From positions 310,001 through 374,000 of the forward strand of contig NZ_BDCI01000007.1 in NCBI RefSeq assembly GCF_001613425.1: a DNA stretch of 64,000 bases, in the 5' to 3' direction. Positions 34,664-42,664 of the stretch are shown one piece after another. Origin of the DNA: Nocardia vulneris (GTDB lineage Bacteria > Actinomycetota > Actinomycetes > Mycobacteriales > Mycobacteriaceae). Each line of letters starts with the position of its first letter. Within the stretch, counting starts at the first letter, position 1. Made by a program: the position numbers and the translations under genes. A model generated the notes under the pieces. The model searched no databases, was not told the origin of the DNA, and was given only the letters and a program-made list of their open reading frames with translations.

Positions 34664-36079
34664 ATGAGTATGGAAGAGGACGCCGCTGGTCCCGGCCCGC
34701 ACGCGCCGCCGATACCGGTTGCGCGGCTCCCGCGACCACGGCCGTTGCTGTGGCACGCACTGCGGGCGGGCCTGGATTTCGAGGGGTATTTCCGCTGGCG
34801 GCGGGCGCGCGACGGCGACCCCCTCTATTGCGAATTTCCCGGTATGGGGTCGGCGTTGTTCACCGGTACCGCCGCGGGTGCCCGCGAAATGTTCCGGGTG
34901 CCGGTCGAATCGGTCGAACCGCCGCGGCCCAATCCGATCGAGCCACTGGTCGGCTCGGCGTCGCTGATCCTGGCCGCGGGTGCGCGGCATCGTCGCGATC
35001 GGGCGCTGCTCACGCCCGCCTTCCACAGCACCCGGATCCGCGAATACGGCAAGCTCATCCGGGACGCCACCCGCGCGGAACTGGCGGGCGACACCGGCCC
35101 GGCGTGGGTTCCCGGTGCGCGCATCGATGCGCGGGCGGCCGCGCGTTCGATCACGTTGCAGGTGATTCTCACGGCCGTGTTCGGCGTGCACACCGCACGG
35201 CACCGCACCGAATACGTCGGCGCGATCGGCGCGTTCCTCGACGCGTTCTCCGGGCCGTTGATGCTGCTGCCGGTGTTGCGGCGCAAGGCCTTCGGCCTCG
35301 GGCCGTGGGATCGGTTCGTGCGGGCGCGGGCCCGCCTGGACCGGTTGATCCGCGACGACATCGCCCGCAGGCGAGCCGATCCGCACCGCCGCACGACCGA
35401 CCTGCTCGGCCTGCTGCTGAGCACCCGGTACGACGACGGCACCGTGATCTCCGACGCGGAGCTGTGCGACGAACTGCGCACCCTGCTCGTCGCCGGGCAC
35501 GAGACCACCGCGACGACGCTGGTCTGGGCGCTGTATCACCTGCATCGCGCGCCGTCGACGCTGGAACGACTACGCGCGGAACTGCGGGCCATCGGACGGG
35601 CGGCCGATCCGGCGGAACTGGCGCGGCTGCCCTATCTGGACGCGGTGTGTCAGGAGACGCTGCGGCTGCACCCCGCGGTGCCGATCGTGGTGCGCAGGCT
35701 GACCGCGCCGGGCACGCTGTGCGGGATCGCCCTGGCGACGGGCGACACGATGGGGGTCGCGGTGCCGTTGCTGCATTCGGATCCCGCGGTGTGGTCCGCG
35801 CCCGAACTGTTCCGTCCGGAGCGGTTCCTCGAACGCCGGTATCGGCCCTACGAATTCGCGCCGTTCGGCGGCGGGCATCGGCGGTGCGTCGGCGCGGCGC
35901 TGGCGGACTATGAACTGCGAATTGCGTTGGCCACCATTATCGGCGACGTGCGGTTGCGCCTGCCGCAACGGTATGCGCACGGACGTCCGCCAATTTCGGT
36001 GCCGCACAACATAGCAACCGGTCCGCATCGACCGATTCTGTTCGACATCATGAGTGATTTATGTCACGAAGATGTTTGA
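34664..36079 (+). CDS. Cytochrome P450
   Basis: A 471-residue P450. The I-helix oxygen-binding motif is 'LLVAGHETTATTLVWAL', the ExxR motif is in 'VCQETLRLHPAVPIVVRR', and the heme ligand Cys408 lies in 'FAPFGGGHRRCVGAALA'. The sequence resembles the CYP135/138/110 type, which acts on fatty acids, terpenes or sterols. The N-terminus has no membrane anchor. The start is uncertain: ATG 34664, ATG 34670 and ATG 34625 are all in frame and none has a good ribosome binding site. No ferredoxin gene is adjacent, so electron partners must come from elsewhere. Confidence 0.85.
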   Translation: MSMEEDAAGPGPHAPPIPVARLPRPRPLLWHALRAGLDFEGYFRWRRARDGDPLYCEFPGMGSALFTGTAAGAREMFRVPVESVEPPRPNPIEPLVGSASLILAAGARHRRDRALLTPAFHSTRIREYGKLIRDATRAELAGDTGPAWVPGARIDARAAARSITLQVILTAVFGVHTARHRTEYVGAIGAFLDAFSGPLMLLPVLRRKAFGLGPWDRFVRARARLDRLIRDDIARRRADPHRRTTDLLGLLLSTRYDDGTVISDAELCDELRTLLVAGHETTATTLVWALYHLHRAPSTLERLRAELRAIGRAADPAELARLPYLDAVCQETLRLHPAVPIVVRRLTAPGTLCGIALATGDTMGVAVPLLHSDPAVWSAPELFRPERFLERRYRPYEFAPFGGGHRRCVGAALADYELRIALATIIGDVRLRLPQRYAHGRPPISVPHNIATGPHRPILFDIMSDLCHEDV

Positions 36080-36365
36080 CCGGGTCGGCGCGGCGGCCTA
36101 CCAGCGGCGGTCCGCGGCGCGGCGGACTCGCCGACGTGACCGGTAACTTTCACTGAACCACATGAAGGCGGACCGGCTATGTGACGGCTACCACACCAGC
36201 CGGTCTGCTCGAATCATTATGAAAGACAACTGGCTTCAGGTCACCCCGGGACGGTAGGAAGGACGGCAGGGTCGGGCCGTCAATACCCGTGGAGTGCTCT
36301 GCCGGCTCCCGGGCGAATGAGATCTTTGTTCACGCGCGCGTCTATACGTGCGCGCGAGAGATGGA
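36080..36365 (+). promoter_or_regulatory. 286-base leader/promoter region of the L,D-transpeptidase gene
   Basis: No coding frame is credible here. A G+C alternating hairpin (CGCGCGC 36333-36339 pairs with GCGCGCG 36350-36356) lies directly before the ribosome binding site, so it may influence translation. I looked for the c-di-AMP (ydaO) riboswitch core that often precedes cell-wall enzyme genes and did not find it. Confidence 0.4.
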
Positions 36366-37286
36366 ATGGACGAGAAACCTATGCATGTCGCTTCGCACAC
36401 CGGGTCGCCAGTCGCGCACCGCCGGGGAGCTCAGCTGTCCCGCCGGTTGCGCGCGGGCGCTCTGCTGTCCGCGACGATCGCGGCGGCCGGCGTCCTCCTG
36501 GTCGCCCCCGCTGGCGCCGAGCCCTTCCCCGGGTTCGGTTCCGGGTCCGCCGGGTCGGCGAACGAGCCGGCGCCGCAGCAGCCGAACTTCGCGCCCCCGT
36601 CGATCAACATCGCCGACGGCGAGGTCGTCGGGGTGGCGCAGCCGATCATCATCAACTTCAAGGAGCCGGTGCCCGACCACGCGCTCGCCGAGAAGTTCAT
36701 CAAGATCACCTCGTCGAAGTCGGCGCCGGGCCACTTCTACTGGCGCGGCGACAAGCAGGTGCGCTGGCGGCCGAACGACTACTGGCCGGACAACATCGAC
36801 GTGCAGGTGGAGGCGGGCGGCACGCGCAGCGCCTTCAAGATCGGCGACGCGTTCGTCAGCACCGCCGACGACAACACCCACACCATCACCATCACCCGCA
36901 ACGGTGAGGTGGTGAAGACGATGCCGACCTCGATGGGCAAGCCCAAGCACGAGACCCCCAACGGCATCTACATCGTCGGCGAGCAGCTGCCCAAGATGAT
37001 CATGGATTCGTCCACCTACGGTGTGCCGACCACCGACCCCGAGGGTTACAAGCTCGAGGTCGAGTACGCGACCCGCATCTCCAACAGCGGCATCTTCGTG
37101 CACGCGGCCCCGTGGTCGGTCGGCCAGCAGGGCAAGTCCAACACCAGCCACGGTTGCCTCAACGTGAGCACCGAGAACGCCAAGTGGTTCATGGAGAACT
37201 CCCGGCGCGGCGACCCGGTGGTCGTGGAGAACACCCAGGGCGGGGTGCTCAGCTCCAGCGACGGCCTGGGCGACTGGAACCCGTAG
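36366..37286 (+). CDS. L,D-transpeptidase
   Basis: A 306-residue peptidoglycan cross-linking enzyme that makes 3-3 links. Residues 1 to about 45 are a signal sequence ('ATIAAAGVLLVAPAGAEPF'). An immunoglobulin-like domain ('SINIADGEVVGVAQPIIINF') spans about residues 65-145, then the YkuD catalytic domain with 'SGIFVHAAPWSVGQQG' and 'TSHGCLNVSTENAKWF'; the nucleophile is Cys264. No lipobox is seen, unlike LdtMt2. Such enzymes give resistance to ordinary beta-lactams but are sensitive to carbapenems. ATG at 36366 follows GAGAG by 5 bases. A strong terminator follows. Confidence 0.9.
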   Translation: MDEKPMHVASHTGSPVAHRRGAQLSRRLRAGALLSATIAAAGVLLVAPAGAEPFPGFGSGSAGSANEPAPQQPNFAPPSINIADGEVVGVAQPIIINFKEPVPDHALAEKFIKITSSKSAPGHFYWRGDKQVRWRPNDYWPDNIDVQVEAGGTRSAFKIGDAFVSTADDNTHTITITRNGEVVKTMPTSMGKPKHETPNGIYIVGEQLPKMIMDSSTYGVPTTDPEGYKLEVEYATRISNSGIFVHAAPWSVGQQGKSNTSHGCLNVSTENAKWFMENSRRGDPVVVENTQGGVLSSSDGLGDWNP

Positions 37287-37304
37287 CTACCGCCACTTCT
37301 CGCA

Positions 37305-37354
37305 CGAGGCGAGTCACGAGGTTGCGCTGGCGCAACCGGTGACTCGCCTCGTTT
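37305..37354 (+). terminator. Hairpin terminator with T run
   Basis: 13-bp perfect outer stem (37305-37317 with 37339-37351) continued by an 8-bp inner stem, then TTT. It closes the L,D-transpeptidase gene. Confidence 0.8.
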
Positions 37355-37498
37355 GCGTTTGCGGCCCGTCGAGCGTGCACTTTATGTGCATTTGGGGAAA
37401 TCGGTGATCATTCTGTTGGTCGTTTGATTCACTGAGCGCGTGCTCGAGAAGTTCAACAGCTCGGGGGCCAGCGTTAACCGGCTGTTTGCTCCTTTCCG

Positions 37499-37504
37499 TA
37501 GAGT
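37499..37504 (+). promoter_or_regulatory. Putative -10 hexamer of a leaderless ugp promoter
   Basis: TAGAGT lies 7 bases before GTG 37512; no ribosome binding site is present for any of the candidate starts of this gene. Confidence 0.45.
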
Positions 37505-37511
37505 GCGCGAC

Positions 37512-38441
37512 GTGCGAATGCGGCCGGAGCGAGTTCTACCCCAACCGCGTGGACGTGGCTGGCGCGGCCGACCCTGGCAGGACTACGCGCTGTTCCTCGT
37601 GCTCGTCGTCCCGAATCTGGCGTTGCTGACGCTGTTCGTCTACCGGCCGTTGATCGACAACATCCGGCTCTCGTTCTACGACTGGAACATCTCCGATCCG
37701 GTGGCCACGTTCATCGGTGTGGCGAACTACCGCGAGTGGTGGGGGCGCACCGACTCCTGGGACATCGTCACCAACACCGTGGTGTTCACCCTGGCCGCGG
37801 TGGTCGGCAGCATGGTGCTGGGCCTGGCGCTGGCCCTGCTGCTGGACCGGAAGCTGTTCGGGCGCAACGTGGTCCGCTCGGCGATCTTCGCGCCGTTCGT
37901 GATCTCCGGCGCCGCGATCGGCGTGGCCTTCCAGTTCATCTTCGATCCGAGCTTCGGCCTGGTCCAAGACGTGCTGCACCGGATCGGCGTGGACCAGGTG
38001 CCGGACTTCTACCAGAACCCGCACTGGGCGATGTTCATGATCACCGTGACCTACATCTGGAAGAACCTCGGCTACAGCTTCGTCATCTATCTGGCCGCGC
38101 TGCAAGGGGTCCGGGCCGAGCTGATGGAGGCGGCCGAGATGGACGGCGCGAGCCGCTGGACCACCTTCACCAAGGTGTTGCTGCCGCAGCTGCGCCCGAC
38201 CACCTTCTTCCTGTCGATCACCGTGCTGCTGAATTCGCTGCAGGTCTTCGACATCATCAACGTGATGACCCGCGGCGGGCCGCTCGGCACCGGGACGACG
38301 ACCATGGTCTTCCAGGTCTACGAGGAATCCTTCCGCAACTTCCGGGCGGGCTACGGCGCGACCGTCGCCACCATCATGTTCCTGGTGCTGCTGGTCGTCA
38401 CGCTGATCCAGGTTCGCGTCATGGATCGGAACGAACAGTGA
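37512..38441 (+). CDS. ugpA: Glycerol-3-phosphate/glycerophosphodiester ABC permease UgpA
   Basis: A 309-residue permease with six helices, first subunit of a ugpAEBC-order operon. The EAA loop 'LMEAAEMDGASRWTTFTKVL' contacts the ATPase. The N-terminus before the first helix ('ALFLVLVVPNLALLTLFVY') is basic. The GTG at 37512 is chosen because a -10 like hexamer lies 7 bases before it; GTG 37440 and ATG 37518 are alternatives. It overlaps ugpE by 4 bases. Gene order and the binding protein point to uptake of glycerophosphodiesters such as glycerophosphocholine, as in M. tuberculosis. Confidence 0.85.
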   Translation: MRMRPERVLPQPRGRGWRGRPWQDYALFLVLVVPNLALLTLFVYRPLIDNIRLSFYDWNISDPVATFIGVANYREWWGRTDSWDIVTNTVVFTLAAVVGSMVLGLALALLLDRKLFGRNVVRSAIFAPFVISGAAIGVAFQFIFDPSFGLVQDVLHRIGVDQVPDFYQNPHWAMFMITVTYIWKNLGYSFVIYLAALQGVRAELMEAAEMDGASRWTTFTKVLLPQLRPTTFFLSITVLLNSLQVFDIINVMTRGGPLGTGTTTMVFQVYEESFRNFRAGYGATVATIMFLVLLVVTLIQVRVMDRNEQ

Positions 38442-39304
38442 AAACCGCAGGGGTAGAGACACGCTCGTATCGCAGGCGGCAGCGCGGTGTCATGGTGCTC
38501 GGCTACGCGGCCATGGTGTGCGTGTTGATCATCGTCGGGGTGCCGCTGTTCTGGATCTTCATCACCTCGTTCAAGGAACGCCCCGACATCTACGTGCAGC
38601 CCGCGGTGTACTGGCCGCACAGCTGGCGGCCGGAGAACTATTCCGACGCCACGACGACGCTGCCGTTCTGGACCTTCCTGCGCAACTCGCTGATCGTCAC
38701 CGGCGTCGTCTCCGCGGTGAAGTTCGTGCTCGGCGTGTTCAGTGCGTACGGGCTGGTGTTCCTGCGCTTTCCGGGCAAGAACGTGGTGTTCCTGGTGATC
38801 ATCGCGGCGCTGATGGTGCCGAACCAGATCACCGTGATCTCCAACTACGCGCTGGTCTCCCAGCTCGGCTGGCGAAACACGCTGGTGGGCATCATCGTTC
38901 CGCTCTGCGGCGTCGCCTTCGGCACCTTCCTGATGCGCAACCACTTCCTGTCGCTGCCCTCGGAGGTGATCGAGGCGGCCCGGATGGACGGCGCCAACTG
39001 GTGGCGGTTGCTCACCCGGGTGGTGCTGCCGATGTCCGGGCCGACCATGGTCGCGTTCGCGGTGGTCACCCTCGTCAACGAGTGGAACGAGTACCTCTGG
39101 CCGTTCCTGATGGCGGACGGGCCCGAGGTCGCGACGCTGCCGGTGGGCCTCACGCTGCTGCAGAACACCGAGAACCCGAGCGTCACCAACTGGGGGCCGG
39201 TGATGGCGGGCACGCTGCTCACGATGCTGCCCATCCTGCTGGTGTTCCTGGCGCTGCAACGTCACATGATCAAAGGCCTCACCTCGGGTGCGGTCAAGGG
39301 TTAG
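38438..39304 (+). CDS. ugpE: Glycerol-3-phosphate/glycerophosphodiester ABC permease UgpE
   Basis: A 288-residue permease, partner of UgpA. Six helices are visible, and the EAA motif 'VIEAARMDGANWWRLLTRVV' lies near residue 180. The GTG start overlaps the ugpA stop (GTGA), so the two subunits are made in equal amounts. The final periplasmic-loop sequence 'VTLVNEWNEYLWPFLMADG' is typical of UgpE/MalG-type permeases. Sixteen bases separate it from ugpB. Confidence 0.88.
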   Translation: MKTAGVETRSYRRRQRGVMVLGYAAMVCVLIIVGVPLFWIFITSFKERPDIYVQPAVYWPHSWRPENYSDATTTLPFWTFLRNSLIVTGVVSAVKFVLGVFSAYGLVFLRFPGKNVVFLVIIAALMVPNQITVISNYALVSQLGWRNTLVGIIVPLCGVAFGTFLMRNHFLSLPSEVIEAARMDGANWWRLLTRVVLPMSGPTMVAFAVVTLVNEWNEYLWPFLMADGPEVATLPVGLTLLQNTENPSVTNWGPVMAGTLLTMLPILLVFLALQRHMIKGLTSGAVKG

Positions 39305-39320
39305 AAACAGGAGAAACCAC

Positions 39321-40649
39321 GTGTCCACTTCTCAGTTCCCCGCGCTGTCCCGGCGCGGATTCCTCGGGCTGGCCGGCACGGTCGCCGCGGGTGCTGTGCT
39401 CACCGCGTGCGCGGGCACCGGCGGTGGGTCCAAGCAGTCCGGCGACTCCACCACGATCAACTTCTGGTCCAACCACCCGGGCAGCTCGAAAGACCAGGAA
39501 ACCGAGCTGATCAAGCGGTTCACCGAGAAGTTCCCGGACCTGAAGGTGAACCTGATCGACGCGGGCAAGAACTACGAGGAGGTGTCGCAGAAGTTCAACG
39601 CGGCGCTCTCCGGTGGCGAGCTGCCCGATGTCGTGGTGCTCTCCGACGTCTGGTGGTTCAACTACGCGCTCAACGGCTCCATCGAACCGCTGGACGCGCA
39701 CTTCGGCGCCGCGGGGGTGCAGCTCGACGACTACGTCGACTCGCTGGCCTCGGACTATCTGTTCAACGGCAAGCACTACGCGCTGCCGTACTCGCGTTCG
39801 ACGCCGCTGTTCTACTACAACAAGGACGTGTGGGCGAAAGCCGGTCTGCCCGACCGTGGTCCGAACAGCTGGCAGGAATTCGACGAGTGGGGTCCCAAGA
39901 TCCAGTCGGTGGTCGGCGACGGCAAGCTCGCGCACGGCTGGGGCGATGCGAAGAACTACCTGGCCTGGACCTTCCAGGGCCCGAACTGGACCTTCGGCGG
40001 CGCGTACTCCGATCAGTGGACGCTGAAGTTCACCGACCCCGGCACCATCGCGGCGGGCCAGTTCTTCCGCGACATGATCCACACCAAGAAGTACGCGGGC
40101 ATCAAGCCGCAGATCGCCGTCGATTTCGGCACCGGCGTCATCGCCTCGACCATCGCGTCCACCGGTGACCTCAAGGGCATCAAGCAGAACGCCGAAGGCA
40201 AACTGCAGTTCGGCACCGCCTTCCTGCCGCACCCGAACGGGCCCGGCGTCACCACCGGCGGTGCCGGCCTGGCGATTCCGGCGCGGATCTCGGACCAGCG
40301 CAAGATCAACGCGCTGAAGTTCATCGAGTTCATCACCAACCCGACGAACACCGCGTACTTCTCGCAGCAGACCGGGTACATGCCGGTGCGCAAGTCGGCC
40401 GTCACCGACCCTACCGAACAGGACTTCCTGGCGAAGAACCCGAACGCGAAGGTCGCCATCGACCAGCTGCCGCTGACCAAATCGCAGGACTACGCGCGCG
40501 TGTTCGTGCCCGGCGGCGACCAGATCATCGGCACCGGCCTGGAACAGATCGGCCTGCAGAACGCCGACCCCGCAACGGTTTTCGGCAACGTCACCAGCCA
40601 GCTGCAGGCCATCATCGACCGGCAGATCACGCCGAAGCTGCCCAAGTAG
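39321..40649 (+). CDS. ugpB: Extracellular solute-binding lipoprotein UgpB
   Basis: A 442-residue substrate-binding protein. The N-terminus combines a twin-arginine start ('SRRGFLGLAGTVAAGAV') with a lipobox ('LTACAG', cysteine near residue 31), so it is probably exported folded and lipid-anchored. The mature protein matches M. tuberculosis UgpB closely in many stretches as I recall them, e.g. 'HYALPYSRSTPLFYYNKDVW', 'FQGPNWTFGGAYSDQWTL' and 'ITNPTNTAYFSQQTGYMPV'. M. tuberculosis UgpB binds glycerophosphocholine. ACAGGAGAAA before the GTG is a good ribosome binding site. Confidence 0.9.
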   Translation: MSTSQFPALSRRGFLGLAGTVAAGAVLTACAGTGGGSKQSGDSTTINFWSNHPGSSKDQETELIKRFTEKFPDLKVNLIDAGKNYEEVSQKFNAALSGGELPDVVVLSDVWWFNYALNGSIEPLDAHFGAAGVQLDDYVDSLASDYLFNGKHYALPYSRSTPLFYYNKDVWAKAGLPDRGPNSWQEFDEWGPKIQSVVGDGKLAHGWGDAKNYLAWTFQGPNWTFGGAYSDQWTLKFTDPGTIAAGQFFRDMIHTKKYAGIKPQIAVDFGTGVIASTIASTGDLKGIKQNAEGKLQFGTAFLPHPNGPGVTTGGAGLAIPARISDQRKINALKFIEFITNPTNTAYFSQQTGYMPVRKSAVTDPTEQDFLAKNPNAKVAIDQLPLTKSQDYARVFVPGGDQIIGTGLEQIGLQNADPATVFGNVTSQLQAIIDRQITPKLPK

Positions 40650-40740
40650 TACCCCTGGTTCGTCATGGCGGCGGGCACCCGGCGGTCCGCCGCAATGACC
40701 TGGGGCGCAATTCGATTCATCCGAGGAAAGGCCGACAACG

Positions 40741-41817
40741 ATGGCAACCGTGCAGTTCGAGAGCGTCACGCACCTGTATCCCGGTGCGCCGACGCCCGCT
40801 GTCGACAGCCTGGACATCGACATCGCCGACGGCGAATTCATTGTCCTCGTCGGCCCTTCGGGCTGCGGGAAGTCGACCAGCCTGCGCATGCTGGCCGGGC
40901 TGGAATCGGTCGAGGACGGGCGCATCCTGATCGGCGGCAAGGACGTCACGGGGCTGCCGCCACGCGCCCGCGACGTCGCCATGGTGTTCCAGAGTTACGC
41001 GCTGTACCCGAATATGACGGTCGCGCAGAACATGGGCTTCGCGTTGCGCAACGCCGGCATGAACAAGGCCGACACCCTGGTCCGGGTACAGGAGGCGGCC
41101 AAGATGCTGGAGCTGGAACACCTGCTGGACCGCAAACCCGCGAAACTGTCCGGCGGACAACGGCAACGGGTCGCGATGGGCCGGGCGATCGTGCGCAGGC
41201 CGCAGGTGTTCTGCATGGACGAGCCGCTGTCCAACCTGGACGCGAAGCTGCGCGTGAGCACCCGGTCCCAGATCGCCGCGTTGCAGAAGCGGCTCGGCAC
41301 CACCACCGTCTACGTCACCCACGATCAGGTGGAGGCGATGACCATGGGCGACCGGGTCGCCGTGCTGCTCGACGGCAAGCTGCAGCAGATCGCCGCGCCC
41401 CGCGAGCTGTACGACAACCCGGTGAACACCTTCGTCGCGGGCTTCATCGGTTCGCCGGGGATGAACCTGCTGGAGGCGCCGGTCCGGGACGGGGCGGCGG
41501 TACTCGACGACCTGCGTATCCCGTTGCCGCGCACCGCGAAAACCGGCGATCGGGTGATCGTCGGCATCCGCCCGGAATCGTGGGAGGTCAGCACCGACGC
41601 CGACGGCCTCACCGTGGCCGCCGAACTACTCGAGGAACTCGGCGCCGAATCCTTCGTCTACAGCCACGGCGTGGCCGAGGACTGGAACAGCCGCTCCGGC
41701 AAGGTGGTCGCCCGAGTGGACCGCCGTTTCCAGGTAGCACTCGGCGACCAGCTCCGCCTCCGCCCCAAACTGGACGACGTCTTCTTCTTCGACGCCGACA
41801 CCGAAGACCGCCTATGA
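40741..41817 (+). CDS. ugpC: ABC transporter ATP-binding protein UgpC
   Basis: A 358-residue ATPase of the MalK/UgpC/SugC group. Walker A is 'GPSGCGKST' near residue 40, the signature is 'LSGGQRQRVAMGRAIV', Walker B 'VFCMDEPLSNLDAKLR', and the switch His is in 'VYVTHDQVEAM'. A C-terminal TOBE/regulatory domain of about 120 residues follows. GAGGAAAGG lies upstream of the ATG. A 91-base spacer separates it from ugpB. It energises UgpAE and may be shared with other sugar transporters, as MalK-type ATPases sometimes are. Confidence 0.92.
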   Translation: MATVQFESVTHLYPGAPTPAVDSLDIDIADGEFIVLVGPSGCGKSTSLRMLAGLESVEDGRILIGGKDVTGLPPRARDVAMVFQSYALYPNMTVAQNMGFALRNAGMNKADTLVRVQEAAKMLELEHLLDRKPAKLSGGQRQRVAMGRAIVRRPQVFCMDEPLSNLDAKLRVSTRSQIAALQKRLGTTTVYVTHDQVEAMTMGDRVAVLLDGKLQQIAAPRELYDNPVNTFVAGFIGSPGMNLLEAPVRDGAAVLDDLRIPLPRTAKTGDRVIVGIRPESWEVSTDADGLTVAAELLEELGAESFVYSHGVAEDWNSRSGKVVARVDRRFQVALGDQLRLRPKLDDVFFFDADTEDRL

Positions 41818-41824
41818 CGAGAAC

Positions 41825-41965
41825 TCACTGACGGTCGTAGTCGAGCTGCGCTTTTCGCATCGACAAGCCTACTTCCGCGTACACCTCGTCGTAAGATCTC
41901 CGCTCCTCGGGCGTCATAGCGGCGAGTTCGGCATCTCTGAGCTTCTGGTAGCTAACCGTTCTCAA
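41825..41965 (-). CDS. Small protein resembling the N-terminus of an XRE antitoxin
   Basis: A possible 46-residue gene starting with TTG 41965, 10 bases after vapC, with AGGG 9 bases upstream. The sequence 'YQKLRDAELAAMTPEERRSY' resembles the N-terminal arm that precedes the helix-turn-helix of some XRE antitoxins, but the frame ends ('KAQLDYDRQ') where the DNA-binding domain would start. It is either a truncated antitoxin or a small third member of the vapBC operon. The start codon is weak, and no codon-use evidence supports it strongly. Confidence 0.35.
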   Translation of the reverse strand: MRTVSYQKLRDAELAAMTPEERRSYDEVYAEVGLSMRKAQLDYDRQ

Positions 41966-41975
41966 CTGTGTTGCC

Positions 41976-42431
41976 CTAGCCCGCAGAATCGTCTTTGCGG
42001 CCGCCGCTGCGCAGGAGTTCGGTCTCGACCTCATCCAGCAGAGCGGTACACAGCTTGGCGTCGGCAGTCAGCAACGGTATGCGGCGCTCGATTGCCAACT
42101 GCGCGAACAATGCGTCGTACATTCCTAACCGTTTGCGCGCAGCCAGGTCTGCTGCGAGCTCCAATCGATCGGCTGTGATCTCGTGCACTACAACTCCTAG
42201 GTCATCGATCACTCGAACCGCCGCGACGAAACCTTCGCGGGTCAACCGTCTCGTCAACAGTCCCTTATTGCGCAGCACACCCGCCACTTCAACTCGTGCA
42301 AAATCAACTGTCTCTAACGATATGGCTCCATCTATGAAGTGCTGCTGCACCTCACGGGCGTGCTCGTAGCCGTCTTGATCGATGAACCAACGCAGGAAGA
42401 CGGCGCTATCAACGAGGTAGTTGTCAGCCAC
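41976..42431 (-). CDS. vapC: PIN-domain toxin VapC
   Basis: A 151-residue PIN-domain ribonuclease toxin. The acidic residues that bind metal are in place: Asp in 'ADNYLVDSAVFLRWF' (residue 8), Glu in 'VDFARVEVAGVL', Asp in 'RLGMYDALFAQLAIER' and Asp in 'PLLTADAKLCTAL'. The GTG at 42431 overlaps the antitoxin gene by 8 bases, the standard arrangement. It would cleave RNA, often initiator tRNA or rRNA in relatives, when VapB is degraded. Length is normal. The gene is intact, unlike the PIN remnant at 1323. Confidence 0.85.
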   Translation of the reverse strand: MADNYLVDSAVFLRWFIDQDGYEHAREVQQHFIDGAISLETVDFARVEVAGVLRNKGLLTRRLTREGFVAAVRVIDDLGVVVHEITADRLELAADLAARKRLGMYDALFAQLAIERRIPLLTADAKLCTALLDEVETELLRSGGRKDDSAG

Positions 42432-42633
42432 GGTCCTCGTCCCGGAGTCGATGGAGCTCGTCCTCGATGCCGGTAACTCCGCGCATCCGGTCTTGCACAT
42501 CCGCCAACGCCGCAGCGGCAGCGATCCGGCGGCTGCGGCGTGCTCGCTGGCGAGCCAGCTCCAGGACGGGCGCGAGCTCCCCGTCCGGTAGCTGGTCGAC
42601 CAGTTCGTGCAGCTCGTCACGAAGTGCGCTCAT
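42424..42633 (-). CDS. vapB: VapB-like antitoxin
   Basis: A 69-residue antitoxin, mostly helical ('LHELVDQLPDGELAPVLELA', then a basic 'RQRARRSRRIAAAA'). The first part resembles the short DUF2281-like antitoxins that pair with PIN toxins: 'L..LVDQLPDGEL' is characteristic. The C-terminal half would wrap the toxin. It overlaps vapC by 8 bases, giving coupled translation. A TAAACT hexamer 6 bases before the ATG and no ribosome binding site suggest a leaderless transcript. The module is autoregulated in known cases; an operator was not identified. Confidence 0.78.
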   Translation of the reverse strand: MSALRDELHELVDQLPDGELAPVLELARQRARRSRRIAAAAALADVQDRMRGVTGIEDELHRLRDEDRG

Positions 42634-42639
42634 GCTGCG

Positions 42640-42645
42640 AGTTTA
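42640..42645 (-). promoter_or_regulatory. Putative -10 hexamer of a leaderless vapBC promoter
   Basis: TAAACT on the minus strand, 6 bases before the vapB ATG at 42633, with no ribosome binding site. Confidence 0.5.
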
Positions 42646-42664
42646 CCGCGAGAGCGGTGACCGC

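Noticed and set aside
36080..36365. Possible c-di-AMP (ydaO) riboswitch before the L,D-transpeptidase gene
   Set aside because: Position and leader length fit, but the conserved core near GAACCCGACAGCUAACC is not there.
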